A DNA stretch of 64,000 nt from WHSW01 sp963769945 (lineage in GTDB: Bacteria; Actinomycetota; Thermoleophilia; Solirubrobacterales; 70-9): NCBI GenBank assembly GCA_963769945.1, contig CAVYOA010000004.1, forward strand, positions 157,861-221,860, in the 5' to 3' direction. A program made the position numbers and the translations under genes. Shown piece by piece: positions 34,440-43,493 of this stretch. The first letter of the stretch is position 1; each line of letters begins with the position of its first letter. The notes under the pieces are model-generated. The model was not told the origin of the DNA, ran no database searches, and saw nothing but the letters and a program-made list of their open reading frames with translations.

Positions 34440-35249
34440 ATGAACGTCAGAGAGCAGTCGCGAGACCAGGAACGCTGGGACGAGAAGGGCGTCAAACGCC
34501 TCAGGAAGATCGACGAGAATCCGCAGGCGTTCCTCGTGACCTCCAGCCCTCTTCCTCATGAGGCAGAGATCATGCGCACACTTGCGCCGGTGGCGGGCAA
34601 GAGGATCCTCGAGGTGGGGTGCGGACGAGGTGACGCTAGCGTTTATTTGGCGAATCAAGGTGCCCAAGTAACCGCAGTTGACGTCGGGCCGATGCTGATT
34701 GCGTCAGCGAAACGGCTGGCGGAGGTCAATGACGTGCAATGTGACTTTCGCGTCGCCAGCGCCACGAGCCTGCCATTCGATGACGACACGTTCGATGCGA
34801 TCGTTGGTTTCGCGATCCTGCACCATCTCTCGGAGCGCGATGTGTCGGACGCTTTCGGCGAGGCGTATCGAGTCCTCAAAAAGGATGGCGTGGCCATTTT
34901 CTCGGAACCAGTCGAGAACAGCCGGGTCTTCGAGTTCATACAAACGCTGATACCTGCCGGTAGGCCCGGCGATAGCGACTACAGGCCGTCCCGGCTGCGC
35001 CGAAAGGCCTGGGCCGAGCACGTCGCGCACGAGGACCAGCGAACGATGACCACCCGAGAGCTTGCGTCAGCGGGAGGAGTTCCCTTCCGGTCGGGGGACA
35101 TCGCCGCCTATGGCTTGATCGGCCGTCTCGCTCGAGTGATCGGCAAACAGCACCGCAGCTCGCTGGACCGAATCGACGCGATTCTGCTGAGGGTCATTCC
35201 TCCGCTCCGATATTTGTGCCGCACGGCACTCGGGACCTACACGAAGTAA
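34440..35249 (+). CDS. Class I SAM-dependent methyltransferase
   Basis: 269 residues. Motif I RILEVGCGRGDASVYLANQG, motif II AVDVGPMLIASAKRLAE, DDDTFDAIVGFAILHHL and LKKDGVAIFSEPVENSRVF define a UbiE/Methyltransf_11-like fold. A C-terminal extension of about 100 residues ends in a hydrophobic segment (DAILLRVIPPLRYLCRTALG), suggesting membrane association. Base composition is a little less GC-rich than its neighbours. Substrate unknown. Confidence 0.85.
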   Translation: MNVREQSRDQERWDEKGVKRLRKIDENPQAFLVTSSPLPHEAEIMRTLAPVAGKRILEVGCGRGDASVYLANQGAQVTAVDVGPMLIASAKRLAEVNDVQCDFRVASATSLPFDDDTFDAIVGFAILHHLSERDVSDAFGEAYRVLKKDGVAIFSEPVENSRVFEFIQTLIPAGRPGDSDYRPSRLRRKAWAEHVAHEDQRTMTTRELASAGGVPFRSGDIAAYGLIGRLARVIGKQHRSSLDRIDAILLRVIPPLRYLCRTALGTYTK

Positions 35250-35298
35250 GCCGCCCCCGCCATTCAGCAAGTTACCCGGCACCATAGGATCGTGACCC

Positions 35299-35700
35299 GT
35301 GCCGTTCACGCTAAGAAACCTCAAGGAGGACCTGGAGGACTTTGGGTCCAGGTTCGACGGCGCGCCGGACCTGGAGTTCCGCCTTGCGACCGAGGCGCTC
35401 GAGCTCGAGCAATCCGGCCTGTGCTACCAGCGCGTCCCGCCCGGCTACCGCTTTCCGTACGGCCACACGCACAAAAAGCAGGAAGAGGTGTACGTGGTCC
35501 TGCGCGGGAGCGGGCGGATGAAGCTCGACGACGAGATCGTCGAGCTCGAGGAGTGGGACGCGGTGCGCGTCCCGCCCGGTACGTGGCGAGGCTACGAGGC
35601 CGGGCCGCAGGGCCTCGAGATCATCGTCATTGGCGCTCCCAATCTCGGCGAGGATCCGCGCGGAGACGTCGAGGGTCAGCGCGATTGGTGGGCTGACTAA
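35299..35700 (+). CDS. Single-domain cupin protein
   Basis: 133 residues from GTG 35299. Motif 1 RFPYGHTHKKQEEVYVVLRG carries the His, His, Glu metal ligands, and motif 2 is DAVRVPPGTWRGYEAGPQGL, where the last His is replaced by Trp/Arg context. It belongs with small cupins of unknown ligand. GGAG-like sequence lies upstream but weakly. It stands alone. Confidence 0.8.
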   Translation: MPFTLRNLKEDLEDFGSRFDGAPDLEFRLATEALELEQSGLCYQRVPPGYRFPYGHTHKKQEEVYVVLRGSGRMKLDDEIVELEEWDAVRVPPGTWRGYEAGPQGLEIIVIGAPNLGEDPRGDVEGQRDWWAD

Positions 35701-35866
35701 GCCGGTCGGCGCACCTTCAAGCGACGCAACCGGTCAGGAGGGTTGGCGGGTTCGACCGCGCCGTGATTTCCGCCCCGCCACCCGGGTAGCGAGGGGGAGA
35801 ACCGAACCGCGAGCTGGAGAGTCTGGATCAGCCGCCGTTCAAGAGTCAAGAAACCTGGAGGTTGAG

Positions 35867-36289
35867 ATGTCGAAGAAGGCAAAGGACGTAATGTCGCCAG
35901 ACGCCAAGTGCGTCGGTGAGAACGACACCGTTACTGATGCGGCGAAGCAGCTGGCAGACCTCGGTGTCGGCTCGATGCCGATCTGCGGCGAGGATGATCG
36001 CCTCAAGGGCATGGTCACCGACCGCGACATCGTTGTCGAGGTTCTGGCAGCGGGCAAGGACCCCGATTCGGTCAAGGTCGGCGAGCTCGGCGACGGCAAG
36101 CCGGTCACGATTGGCGCCGACGACTCGGTCAGCGAGGCGCTGCAGACGATGAAGCAGCATCAAATTCGTCGGCTGCCGGTGATCGACGGCCACGACCTCG
36201 TTGGCATCGTCAGCATCGCCGATCTGGCCCAGCACATCGAGGACGAGGAAACCGGAGACCTGGTCGAAGCGATCTCGGCCGCTCCCTGA
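35867..36289 (+). CDS. CBS-pair domain protein
   Basis: 140 residues from ATG 35867, with GGAGG six bases upstream. It is two CBS motifs: VMSPDAKCVGENDTVTDAAK, GSMPICGEDDRLKGMVTDRD, then VTIGADDSVSEALQTMKQHQ, IRRLPVIDGHDLVGIVSIAD. The pair forms a Bateman module that binds adenosyl nucleotides. Stand-alone proteins of this kind are stress-related in actinobacteria (hypoxic response protein 1 is an example), but the ligand here is not known. Confidence 0.88.
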   Translation: MSKKAKDVMSPDAKCVGENDTVTDAAKQLADLGVGSMPICGEDDRLKGMVTDRDIVVEVLAAGKDPDSVKVGELGDGKPVTIGADDSVSEALQTMKQHQIRRLPVIDGHDLVGIVSIADLAQHIEDEETGDLVEAISAAP

Positions 36290-36312
36290 GCGTCGCGGGT
36301 AGACCACCAGCG

Positions 36313-36873
36313 ATGTCCGGTCCAACCGATGCAGACCGTCTCGCCGCGAGTTCGGCGTCTGACGACGATGGCACCGCCGAGATGCCGCTACGGGGATACT
36401 CCGTATTGAGCACGGCCTTCGTCGCGAGCTTCGTCGGGTCCGTGGTCGCTGCCCGGCGCGCTCGGGGCGGGTTGCCGCAGCGCTACAGCCCCTGGGATCT
36501 CCTCACCGCCGGGACCGCTACTCACAAGATCAGCCGGATGCTGAGCAAGGACCGCGTGGCGAGCGTAATCCGCACCCCGTTCGTGGAGAATCAAGAGCGA
36601 AGCGGGCACGGCGAGGTCAGCGGCGAGCCTCGCGGCAAGGGCGTCCAGCGCGCCGTTGGCGAGCTGCTCACCTGTCCCCACTGCCTCGGCCAATGGATCG
36701 CCGCCGGCTTCGGCGTCGGCATGGTCGCGGCGCCGGACGTCACCCGCCTCGTCGCCTTCGTCTACAGCACGCAGGCGATCAGCGATTTTCTTCAGCTGGC
36801 CTACCGCGCCTCGACGGACGCCGTCGACGCCCCGCCGACGCCTGACTTCGAGTACGGCGCCGATCCATCATGA
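36313..36873 (+). CDS. DUF1360 membrane-associated protein
   Basis: 186 residues. The DUF1360 pattern is clear: SPWDLLTAGTATHKISRMLS, DRVASVIRTPFVE, and the Cys pair in GELLTCPHCLGQWIAAGFGV with one hydrophobic helix. This family also includes a B. subtilis spore-coat-linked protein (YngL), but its function is unknown. It overlaps the downstream epimerase gene by 4 bases. Confidence 0.82.
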   Translation: MSGPTDADRLAASSASDDDGTAEMPLRGYSVLSTAFVASFVGSVVAARRARGGLPQRYSPWDLLTAGTATHKISRMLSKDRVASVIRTPFVENQERSGHGEVSGEPRGKGVQRAVGELLTCPHCLGQWIAAGFGVGMVAAPDVTRLVAFVYSTQAISDFLQLAYRASTDAVDAPPTPDFEYGADPS

Positions 36874-37919
36874 GGGTCGTCGTCGTCGGAGCAACCGGAA
36901 ACGTCGGCAGCGCCGTGCTCGGCGAGCTCGCCCGCGAACCGCTAATCGAGTCGATCGTCGGCGTGGCTCGGCGAAGGCCGCAGATCGAACTGGCGAAGGT
37001 TGAATGGGTCTCGGCAGATATCGCCGACAGTTCGCTGGAGCCGATATTCGACGGTGCCGACGTGCTCGTTCACCTCGCCTGGGCGATTCAGCCCTCACGC
37101 GACGAGGCTGCGCTTCGGCAAACCAACGTCGATGGCAGCAGACGCGTGTTTGACGCCGCAGCGAACGCCGGGGTGGCGAACGTCGTCTATGCGTCTTCGG
37201 TCGGCGCTTACTCGGAGGGCCCGAAGGAACCGGCCGTCGACGAGTCGTGGCCGACCGGTGGGATCGACAGCCTGTTCTACTCGCGACACAAGGCAGAGGT
37301 CGAACGCCTGCTCGACCGCTTCGAGGCCGCGCACGGCGACGTCCGCGTTGTCCGCCTGCGCCCTGGGTTGATCTTTCGACGCGAAGCGGCCGTCGGCATC
37401 CGCCGCCTCTTTCTCGGGCCGCTATTTCCGGGATCGGCGATGCACCCGCGGTTTTTGCCGGTGGTCCCGAAGATGGCGCGACTGCGTTTTCAGGTTGTGC
37501 ATGCGCTCGATGTCGCGGACGCCTACCGGCGGGCGGTTGTGGGTGAGCAGCACGGAGCGTTCAACATCGCCGCGGCACCGGTCATCGACAGCGACGTGCT
37601 CGCCCGCCTGCTCGGCGCGCGACCGGTCGCAACGAGCGAGGGCGTTGTCCGTGGTGCGGCCTCGCTGAGCTGGCGCCTGCGGCTGCAGCCGGCGCCGCCC
37701 GGCTGGGTCGATATGGCCCTGCGCTCGCCGCTGATGGATACGTCGCGCGCCCGTGCCGAGTTGGGATGGGAGCCTCAACACGATGCGGGCGCGACGCTGC
37801 TCGAGCTCTTGGAGGGGATGCGCAACCCGCAGGGCTTTCCGACGCCGCCGCTCGACCCTCGCACGAGCGGGCCGGTGCGCTTTCACGAGTTCGCGAGTGG
37901 GGTCGGCGCCAGAAACTGA
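36870..37919 (+). CDS. NAD-dependent epimerase/dehydratase family protein (extended SDR)
   Basis: 349 residues. Rossmann motif VVVVGATGNVGSAVLGELAR, DVLVHLAWAIQPSRDEAALR, and an active site of VYASSVGAYSEGPKE with Tyr-x3-Lys seen as FYSRHKAEVERLLD. The C-terminal part RARAELGWEPQHDAGATLLE is typical of sugar-nucleotide epimerase-like SDRs. It likely acts on a sugar nucleotide or related NAD(P)-linked substrate. Cotranscribed with the DUF1360 gene. Confidence 0.87.
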   Translation: MRVVVVGATGNVGSAVLGELAREPLIESIVGVARRRPQIELAKVEWVSADIADSSLEPIFDGADVLVHLAWAIQPSRDEAALRQTNVDGSRRVFDAAANAGVANVVYASSVGAYSEGPKEPAVDESWPTGGIDSLFYSRHKAEVERLLDRFEAAHGDVRVVRLRPGLIFRREAAVGIRRLFLGPLFPGSAMHPRFLPVVPKMARLRFQVVHALDVADAYRRAVVGEQHGAFNIAAAPVIDSDVLARLLGARPVATSEGVVRGAASLSWRLRLQPAPPGWVDMALRSPLMDTSRARAELGWEPQHDAGATLLELLEGMRNPQGFPTPPLDPRTSGPVRFHEFASGVGARN

Positions 37920-37954
37920 GACGGGATCCTGTTCCGCCCGTGGGCGACTCGGGC

Positions 37955-38981
37955 TTACGTCGTTTTCGGGTAGTTCGGCTCGTCGCGCGGTTCGAGCTGG
38001 ATCTCCTTGTCGGCCCTCGGAACCCCCGCGTCGAGCTCGCGGCTGCGCTCCCGCTCGGAGTTGATCTCCATGCCGAACAGCAGTGCCAGGTTCGTAATCC
38101 ACAACCAGACCAGCAGCGAGACCAGCCCACCGAGCGTCCCGTAGGTCTTGTCGTAGGAGCCGAAGTTCGCGACGTAGAACGCGAACGCGGCCGAGGCGAC
38201 GATCCAGACGAAGACCGCGAAGGCGCTGCCCGGGGTGATCCATTTGAAGCCGGGGAGCTTGACGTTGGGTGCCGCGTAGTAGAGGACGGAGAACATCACG
38301 ATCACGACGCCGACGAGAACCGGCCATTTCGCGATGTCCCAAACGCTCAGCGCCGTGTCGCCCAGGCCGATCGCACCACCGACGGCTTCGACGACGGGCC
38401 CGGTGAGCACGAGCGCCAGAGCGCACCAACGCCAAGCAGAATGATCATCCCCAGCGTCACTGCGATCTGCAGCGGGCGCAGCTTGAAGAAGCCGCGGCCC
38501 TCGGGCGTCTCCCAGATCACGTTCGAAGCGCGCATGAAGGCGCCGACGTAGCCGGACGCCGACCACAGCGCGGTCGCGAGGCCGACGATGAACAGCACGC
38601 CCGCCGCTGACTCGTTCGAGGTGATCGACTCGATCGGACCGCGAAACGTGTCGGCCGCCGAGCTCGGGACCGAGCTCGATGACGATGTCGGTGAGCTGCC
38701 GGGTGGTCTCCTGCGGGTCGCCGAAGAGGCCGACGATCGAGACCAGGGCGATCAGCGCCGGAAACAGGGAGAGCAGGCCGTAGTAGGTGAGCGCCGCGCG
38801 CCCAGTCGGTCATGTTGTCTTCCTGAAACTCCTTGCCGGCGCGCTTCAGGGTCGGCCAGAGCCCGGTGCCCTCCTCCTCGGTTCCGCGCGGCGTGTAGTC
38901 GGCACGTCGCGGCTCCACGTCCTCACGCACCTCTTCGCGTCGCTGCTCGCGCTCGGGGTCGTTCTCGCGCTCTTGAGTCAT
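37955..38981 (-). CDS. YihY/BrkB-family membrane protein (frameshifted)
   Basis: About 341 residues reconstructed from ATG 38981. Pieces in order: a charged N-terminus (TQERENDPEREQRREEVRED), WPTLKRAGKEFQEDNMTDWA, then in other frames LFIVGLATALWSASGYVGAF, MRASNVIWETPEGRGFFKLR, VLYYAAPNVKLPGFKWITPG and GSYDKTYGTLGGLVSLLVWL. These are the hallmarks of YihY/BrkB inner-membrane proteins with six helices. Frames change near 38800, 38660 and 38415, with one net extra base. Function in the family is unclear (once called ribonuclease BN). Confidence 0.82.
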
Positions 38982-39102
38982 GAGAGTTTCTTGCCGAGCA
39001 CGTTGGACTTGGTACCCGCTCTCGATAGCCGCTACCAATGTGCGAGAGTCGGGCAAATTAACCGCTAGCTAGCCTAGGAACTCCACTACGCAGGAGCGAT
39101 CG

Positions 39103-39288
39103 ATGGATAAGTCAAGCAGGACGACCAAGGCCCGCCTCATGTTTCTCGTTGCAGCCGCGCTTAGCTTCGGCCTTTCGGTAGTCCTCTACTTCAGCGGCAG
39201 CGAGAGCGAGGGCATCTTTGTCGGGCTCTGGGTTCCGTCGATCCTTGCGCTCGGTGCCTTTCTCGCTCCGCGGGTCCCGAGTCGATGA
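39103..39288 (+). CDS. Small two-helix membrane protein (61 aa)
   Basis: DKSSRTTKARLMFLVAAALS then FGLSVVLYFSGSESEGIFVG and LWVPSILALGAFLAP: two membrane helices separated by a short acidic loop, basic N-terminus inside. Preceded by AGGAG about nine bases before the ATG. Overlaps the next small gene by 4 bases. No recognised family; function unknown. Confidence 0.65.
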   Translation: MDKSSRTTKARLMFLVAAALSFGLSVVLYFSGSESEGIFVGLWVPSILALGAFLAPRVPSR

Positions 39289-39482
39289 CCCTCGGCATCT
39301 TCATCTTCGGTGTGTTCGTGACCGCGATCGTCGCCAGCGCATGCTGGCTGATTGCGGCCGGGATCCGCGACGAGCAGCGGGATCGAAAGCAGCTCGAGTC
39401 GGAGCAAGCGGGTGCGATCGGGGCGGCGAGAGGCCGCCGCGTCGCCACGCGCGCCGACGGTCGTACCGTCGAAGCGGAATAA
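39285..39482 (+). CDS. Small single-pass membrane protein (65 aa)
   Basis: TLGIFIFGVFVTAIVASACW LIAAGI is one membrane helix, followed by a charged cytoplasmic tail (RDEQRDRKQLESEQ and a basic end). It starts inside the stop of the preceding small gene (ATGA), so the two are translated as a pair and may interact. Function unknown. Confidence 0.6.
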   Translation: MTLGIFIFGVFVTAIVASACWLIAAGIRDEQRDRKQLESEQAGAIGAARGRRVATRADGRTVEAE

Positions 39483-39614
39483 GCCCTCAGGAACTAGCTA
39501 GGACTCGGGGCATCGGCACCGTGACGCGTCAGGCGGTGTCGGGTTCCGGACTCCAGTGCCTGGGTTCGCACGGTCGCTCCCGCGAGCCCCGGACCCGCCT
39601 TCCGGCGGGGACGG

Positions 39615-40008
39615 TTAGGCGAGCGCCTTCGCCTTGATCGCGTCGAACTCCTCCTGGGTGATCGTTCCTGCGTCGAGCAGCTCCTTGGCCTTGGCGATCT
39701 CGGTCGCCGAGCCGCCGGCGGTCTCCTTGCACGTACGTGTCGAAGGCCGCCTGCTGGGCCTGGGCCTGCTTGACGCTGCGCTCTCGCAGCCCGTCGTGCT
39801 GGGCGATCAGGTAGACGAGCACGCCCAGGAACGGGACCACGATGATGAACACGACCCAGAGCGCCTTCTGCCCGCCGCCGATGTCGTGGCGGCGGAAGAT
39901 GTCGGCGAAGCAGGTGATCGCGATCCAGATCCACGCCACCCAGGCGAAGAAGAGGATCATCGCCCACAGGACCTCGAGGAACGGGAAGTCGGCTTCGGCT
40001 ATCAGCAT
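39615..40008 (-). CDS. Membrane protein with phospholipase D N-terminal-like helices and SHOCT tail (frameshifted)
   Basis: About 130 residues. LWAMILFFAWVAWIWIAITC, FADIFRRHDIGGGQKALWVV and FLGVLVYLIAQHDGLRERSV form the two-helix PLDc_N-like module. After a shift near 39733 the next frame gives ETAGGSATEIAKAKELLDAG and TITQEEFDAIKAKALA, a SHOCT (short C-terminal) domain. One extra base explains the break. PLDc_N-SHOCT proteins are common in actinobacteria and of unknown role. Confidence 0.78.
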
Positions 40009-40041
40009 CGGGTCTCCTTTCCCTGGCGGTTGAGCGCGTCG

Positions 40042-40444
40042 TCACGCGGTTCGTCCGCGAGCCCCGTAGACGACGAGGCCGTAGATCACCAGTAGGTCGA
40101 CGATGAACAGCATGAACGCGGCGAACGGGTAGGCGTTCACGGTGAACAGCAGGATCATCGCGTTGAGGCCCGCGGCGAAGATGCCGAACAGCGCGCCGAA
40201 CGCGCCGCCGTTCCAGATCGAGACCGCTGCGACAACCTGGAGGATGCCGACGATGAGGAAGAACCAGCCCCAGGTGTTGAGGTCTGTCGAAGAGCACGTA
40301 GCGCCCCTCGTCGGTGAAGAAGGCCGAGTCGTCGATCGCCGCGATGCCCCAGATCGCGTTGAGGACGCCGGCGAGGAACAACATCACGCCGGCGAACAGC
40401 AGCCAGCCTTCGCCCGGCGTGTAGTCAGAAGCCCGATCGTCCAT
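40042..40444 (-). CDS. DUF7144-like four-helix membrane protein (frameshifted)
   Basis: About 133 residues from ATG 40444: GEGWLLFAGVMLFLAGVLNA IWGIAAI, DDSAFFTDEGRYVLFD. One extra base in GACAGAC near 40291 throws the frame; corrected reading continues DLNTWGWFFLIVGILQVV, then further helices ending in GLVVYGARGRTA. The opening with GWLLFAG..L..AG..N..WGI is typical of actinobacterial proteins annotated DUF7144. In the same direction as the SHOCT protein. Role unknown. Confidence 0.72.
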
Positions 40445-40601
40445 GGGAGACCTTTCCTTGAGTGGGTGCCCCTTGCCGTAGGGCAAGCCGATCATCCTTC
40501 ATCGCTCGGACAGGTTCAAGCCGTGCAAGAAGCTATGCGTCGGTCGTCAACCCAGGACCATCAATCGTCCGCCCCCGCAGCGTTCGGCTCGGTCTCGGAA
40601 C

Positions 40602-42173
40602 TCAGATGACAGCCCCAGGTTGCGTGGCGCTTGGCGGTGCTGGATCGGGCAGCCGCATCATTCGGAACGAGAAGATGAGACCGAGCACGCAAGCGAGAAG
40701 GGGTACGAGCAGCGCGACTTGAAGGGCTTGTGGTCGGGCTTCGTCGTTGATGCGCAGGATTTCCTCTTGAACGTCCGGCGGCTGCCCGGCGAGTTGCTCC
40801 TGTAGCTGCGCATCGCCCATCACCTCGGCGTCGTCCTCGAGGACCTGCGCCACCTGCTCCTTCTCGGCGGCGGGAAGGATCTCGCTCGCGTCCGACTTGT
40901 TGGTGAATGCGATCGACAGGGCGGCGAGCAGGATCGCGCCGCCGAGCGCGAGGCCAACCGAGAGACCGAAGGATGAAATCGCGGAGTTGACACCGGCGGC
41001 CTCGCCGACGCGCTCGTCCGAGATCGGGGCCAGCGTGTAGTTGTTGAGCTGGGACACCAGAAGCCCGAGCCCGGCGCCGCAGAACATGAGGGGGATCACG
41101 AGAGGGAGGCTCGTGTCCGCGCTGGGTATGAGTGGGATCATGGCCAGGCACCCCAGGCCGAGGAGTCCGAAGCCCGCCCGAATCAGGCTGCTCGGACGAC
41201 GCTTCCCGGCTCGTCTGCCGGCGAGCAGCGCGATGAAGAACATCGTCAGCGAGAGCGGCGCCAAGGAGATCCCGGCCTCGAGCGCGTTGTATCCGAGGTC
41301 CAACTGGAGGTAGATGGGCACTGCGATCAGCAGCCCTCCGAGCGCAATGTTCTGCAGGACGCTCTGACGGATCCCGAAGTTGAAGAGCGCGGCCTTGAAG
41401 AGCTCGGGGTCAAAGAGCGTCGCCTTGCCCGCGAGCTTGCGGCGACGCAGCCACCAAAAGAGCGCACCTGAGCAGATCGCCCCGGCGACGAGAAGGGCGG
41501 CCACCGACTCCCCGCCCTCCTGCCAGGACAGGACCCCGAGCACCAGGAGGGACATCCCGAAGCAAGACAGCGCCGAGCCGACGACGTCGACGCTGCGATC
41601 GCCCCGATAGGGCACGTCGCGGATCAGCCCGCTTCCCAGCAATACGCCGCCGATGATCACACCCTCGAGCAGGAATCCGACTCGCCAGGAGAGGAGCGTG
41701 GTCAAAAAGCCTCCGATCAGCGGTCCGATCGCCGCGGCGATCGCGCCCGCCGCTCCGATCATGGCGAAGACCTTGGCCTGCATCTTCCCCTCGAAGTTGC
41801 CGTGGATGAGCGACTGCATCGCGGGGAGATACAGCGATGCGCCCAGCCCCCCGATCACCGCCCAGAAGACGATGATCGCGGCCAGGCCTTGCGCGAAGAC
41901 CATCGCGAGCGCACCCAAGGCGTAAAGGATGAGGCCGGTGACGTACGCCCGCTTGCGGCCGAAAAGGTCACCGAGCTTGCTGCCGATGAGGATGAAGGCG
42001 GCCGAAACCAGCGCCTCGAGGGCGACGGCCGCTTGGACCCCCGCGACGGTGGTATCGAGATCGCTGACCACCGCGGAGATCGAGACGTTCATCAGCGACG
42101 TGTCGATGACGAATACGAACATCGCCATCGCCAGGAGGATCCCCAACCGCGGATTGCCCGTCTCAGACGACAT
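40602..42173 (-). CDS. MFS exporter, DHA2 (14-helix) drug:proton antiporter family
   Basis: 523 residues from ATG 42173 (SSETGNPRLGILLAMAMFVF); an upstream start at 42230 would add 19 unconserved residues. Motif A LGDLFGRKRAYVTGLILYAL, motif D near the N-terminus (VIDTSLMNVSISAVVSDLD) and the antiporter motif C region IGAAGAIAAAIGPLIGGFL are all visible. A large extracellular or cytoplasmic loop (about residues 440-490, acidic and Gln-rich) sits before the last helix. It exports drugs or metabolites by proton exchange. Confidence 0.9.
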   Translation of the reverse strand: MSSETGNPRLGILLAMAMFVFVIDTSLMNVSISAVVSDLDTTVAGVQAAVALEALVSAAFILIGSKLGDLFGRKRAYVTGLILYALGALAMVFAQGLAAIIVFWAVIGGLGASLYLPAMQSLIHGNFEGKMQAKVFAMIGAAGAIAAAIGPLIGGFLTTLLSWRVGFLLEGVIIGGVLLGSGLIRDVPYRGDRSVDVVGSALSCFGMSLLVLGVLSWQEGGESVAALLVAGAICSGALFWWLRRRKLAGKATLFDPELFKAALFNFGIRQSVLQNIALGGLLIAVPIYLQLDLGYNALEAGISLAPLSLTMFFIALLAGRRAGKRRPSSLIRAGFGLLGLGCLAMIPLIPSADTSLPLVIPLMFCGAGLGLLVSQLNNYTLAPISDERVGEAAGVNSAISSFGLSVGLALGGAILLAALSIAFTNKSDASEILPAAEKEQVAQVLEDDAEVMGDAQLQEQLAGQPPDVQEEILRINDEARPQALQVALLVPLLACVLGLIFSFRMMRLPDPAPPSATQPGAVI

Positions 42174-42258
42174 CGCCGGCCAGTATTCCTTACTGCTCGG
42201 GCGAACCCTGCCGTTCGGTGCGGCGATCATCGCCGCTCCGCGCTAGGAGCCAAGACGA

Positions 42259-42330
42259 TGGGCGCGGCTGGTTTCGAACCAGCGACCTCTCGCGTGTGAA
42301 GCGAGCGCTCTCCCACTGAGCTACGCGCCC
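42259..42330 (-). tRNA. tRNA-Val(CAC)
   Basis: On the minus strand the acceptor stem GGGCGCG pairs with CGCGCCC, discriminator A. The anticodon stem CTCGC/GCGAG encloses TTCACAC with anticodon CAC, and the T-arm is CTGGTTCGAAACCAG. 72 nt, CCA not encoded. Confidence 0.95.
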
Positions 42331-42377
42331 GGGGCGCGGATGATAAGGCTGGGTCCGCTTCGTCATTCTGTCTGCGG

Positions 42378-43493
42378 GTGAGCGCGGACGAATCTCAAGC
42401 GATCGGGCCGCGGCCGGTCAGGGTCAATCTCGCGTACTACCGACTGACCCACATCGACCCGAGTTCGGGCTACGACCAGCTGCCTCGCTACCTCGAGCCG
42501 GCTGCCAACGTGCGGCTGGTCGAGCCGTCGTTGCCCGAGCGCATGCCTGCCGCGCTCTCGTCGCGACTTGGTCGCTCGAGCAGGCTCGCCTTCTACGAGC
42601 CCGCTGGGCTGCGCCTCGAATACGGCGTTCTGCGCCGGCTCCTCGACGCGCCAGACGAGGTCTGTCACCTCATGTACGCCGAGGACCACTTCAACCACCT
42701 CGCCCACGTCCGTCGCCTGCCGCGTCGAGTCCGCGGCACGCTCGTCGCCACCTTCCACCAGCCGCCGGATCGCTTTCAGGCGCTGGTTCGCTTCCGGTCG
42801 CTGCGTCGCCGGCTGCGAGCGCTTGACGCCGCGATCGTTCTCAGTCGCGAGCAGGCCGACTTCCTCGGCGAGCTGATGGCGCCAGACCGCGTTCACCTGG
42901 TGCCTCACGGCGTCAACGCCGTGCACTTCGGCATTCGTGAAGATCCTGCGCCGGGACCGCTGCGTTTGCTGGCGGTCGGGTCGTGGTTGCGCGACTTCGC
43001 GCTCCTGCGCGCGGTGATCGACCGTGTCGTTGCCGCCGATCCGTCGATCTCATTCGAGGTGGTGACCGGGCCGAAGCGATTCGACGAGATCGCCGGGGCA
43101 CCGAACACGACGGTGCACGCCGGTATTTCCAGTGGAGAGCTTCTTGCGAGCTATCGAGAAGCGCATGTCCTCGTCCATTGCGTGACCGACGCCGCCGCCA
43201 ACAACGCGCTGCTCGAGGCGATGGCATCGGGCCTTCCGATCATCGCCACCCGGGTTGGCGGTGTGTCCGACTACACCGCCAACGACTGCGCGATGCTGAC
43301 GCCACCGAGCGACGCCGAAGCGATGGCCGCTGCCATCCTCGCCCTCGCACACGATCCTCAGCGCCGTGCTCGCATGGCGAAGGCGGCTCGCGCTCGAGCG
43401 CTGGCGTTCGACTGGCAGGTGATCGCGCGGCAAACGCTTGGCGTCTACTCGGCGGCGCTCAGGGCTCGGGCGACGGCGCTGGGCCGGCTCTAG
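42378..43493 (+). CDS. Glycosyltransferase family 4-like protein (GT-B fold)
   Basis: 371 residues from GTG 42378. The N-terminal domain has GTLVATFHQPPDRFQALVRF and IVLSREQADFLGELMAPDRV; the C-terminal nucleotide-sugar domain has LRLLAVGSWLRDFALLRAVI, HVLVHCVTDAAANNALLEAM and ASGLPIIATRVGGVSDYT. The E-x7-E-like donor motif is represented by ALLEAMASGLPII. A retaining transferase of the cell surface is likely. The stop overlaps the convergent peptidase-like gene by 4 bases. Confidence 0.85.
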   Translation: MSADESQAIGPRPVRVNLAYYRLTHIDPSSGYDQLPRYLEPAANVRLVEPSLPERMPAALSSRLGRSSRLAFYEPAGLRLEYGVLRRLLDAPDEVCHLMYAEDHFNHLAHVRRLPRRVRGTLVATFHQPPDRFQALVRFRSLRRRLRALDAAIVLSREQADFLGELMAPDRVHLVPHGVNAVHFGIREDPAPGPLRLLAVGSWLRDFALLRAVIDRVVAADPSISFEVVTGPKRFDEIAGAPNTTVHAGISSGELLASYREAHVLVHCVTDAAANNALLEAMASGLPIIATRVGGVSDYTANDCAMLTPPSDAEAMAAAILALAHDPQRRARMAKAARARALAFDWQVIARQTLGVYSAALRARATALGRL

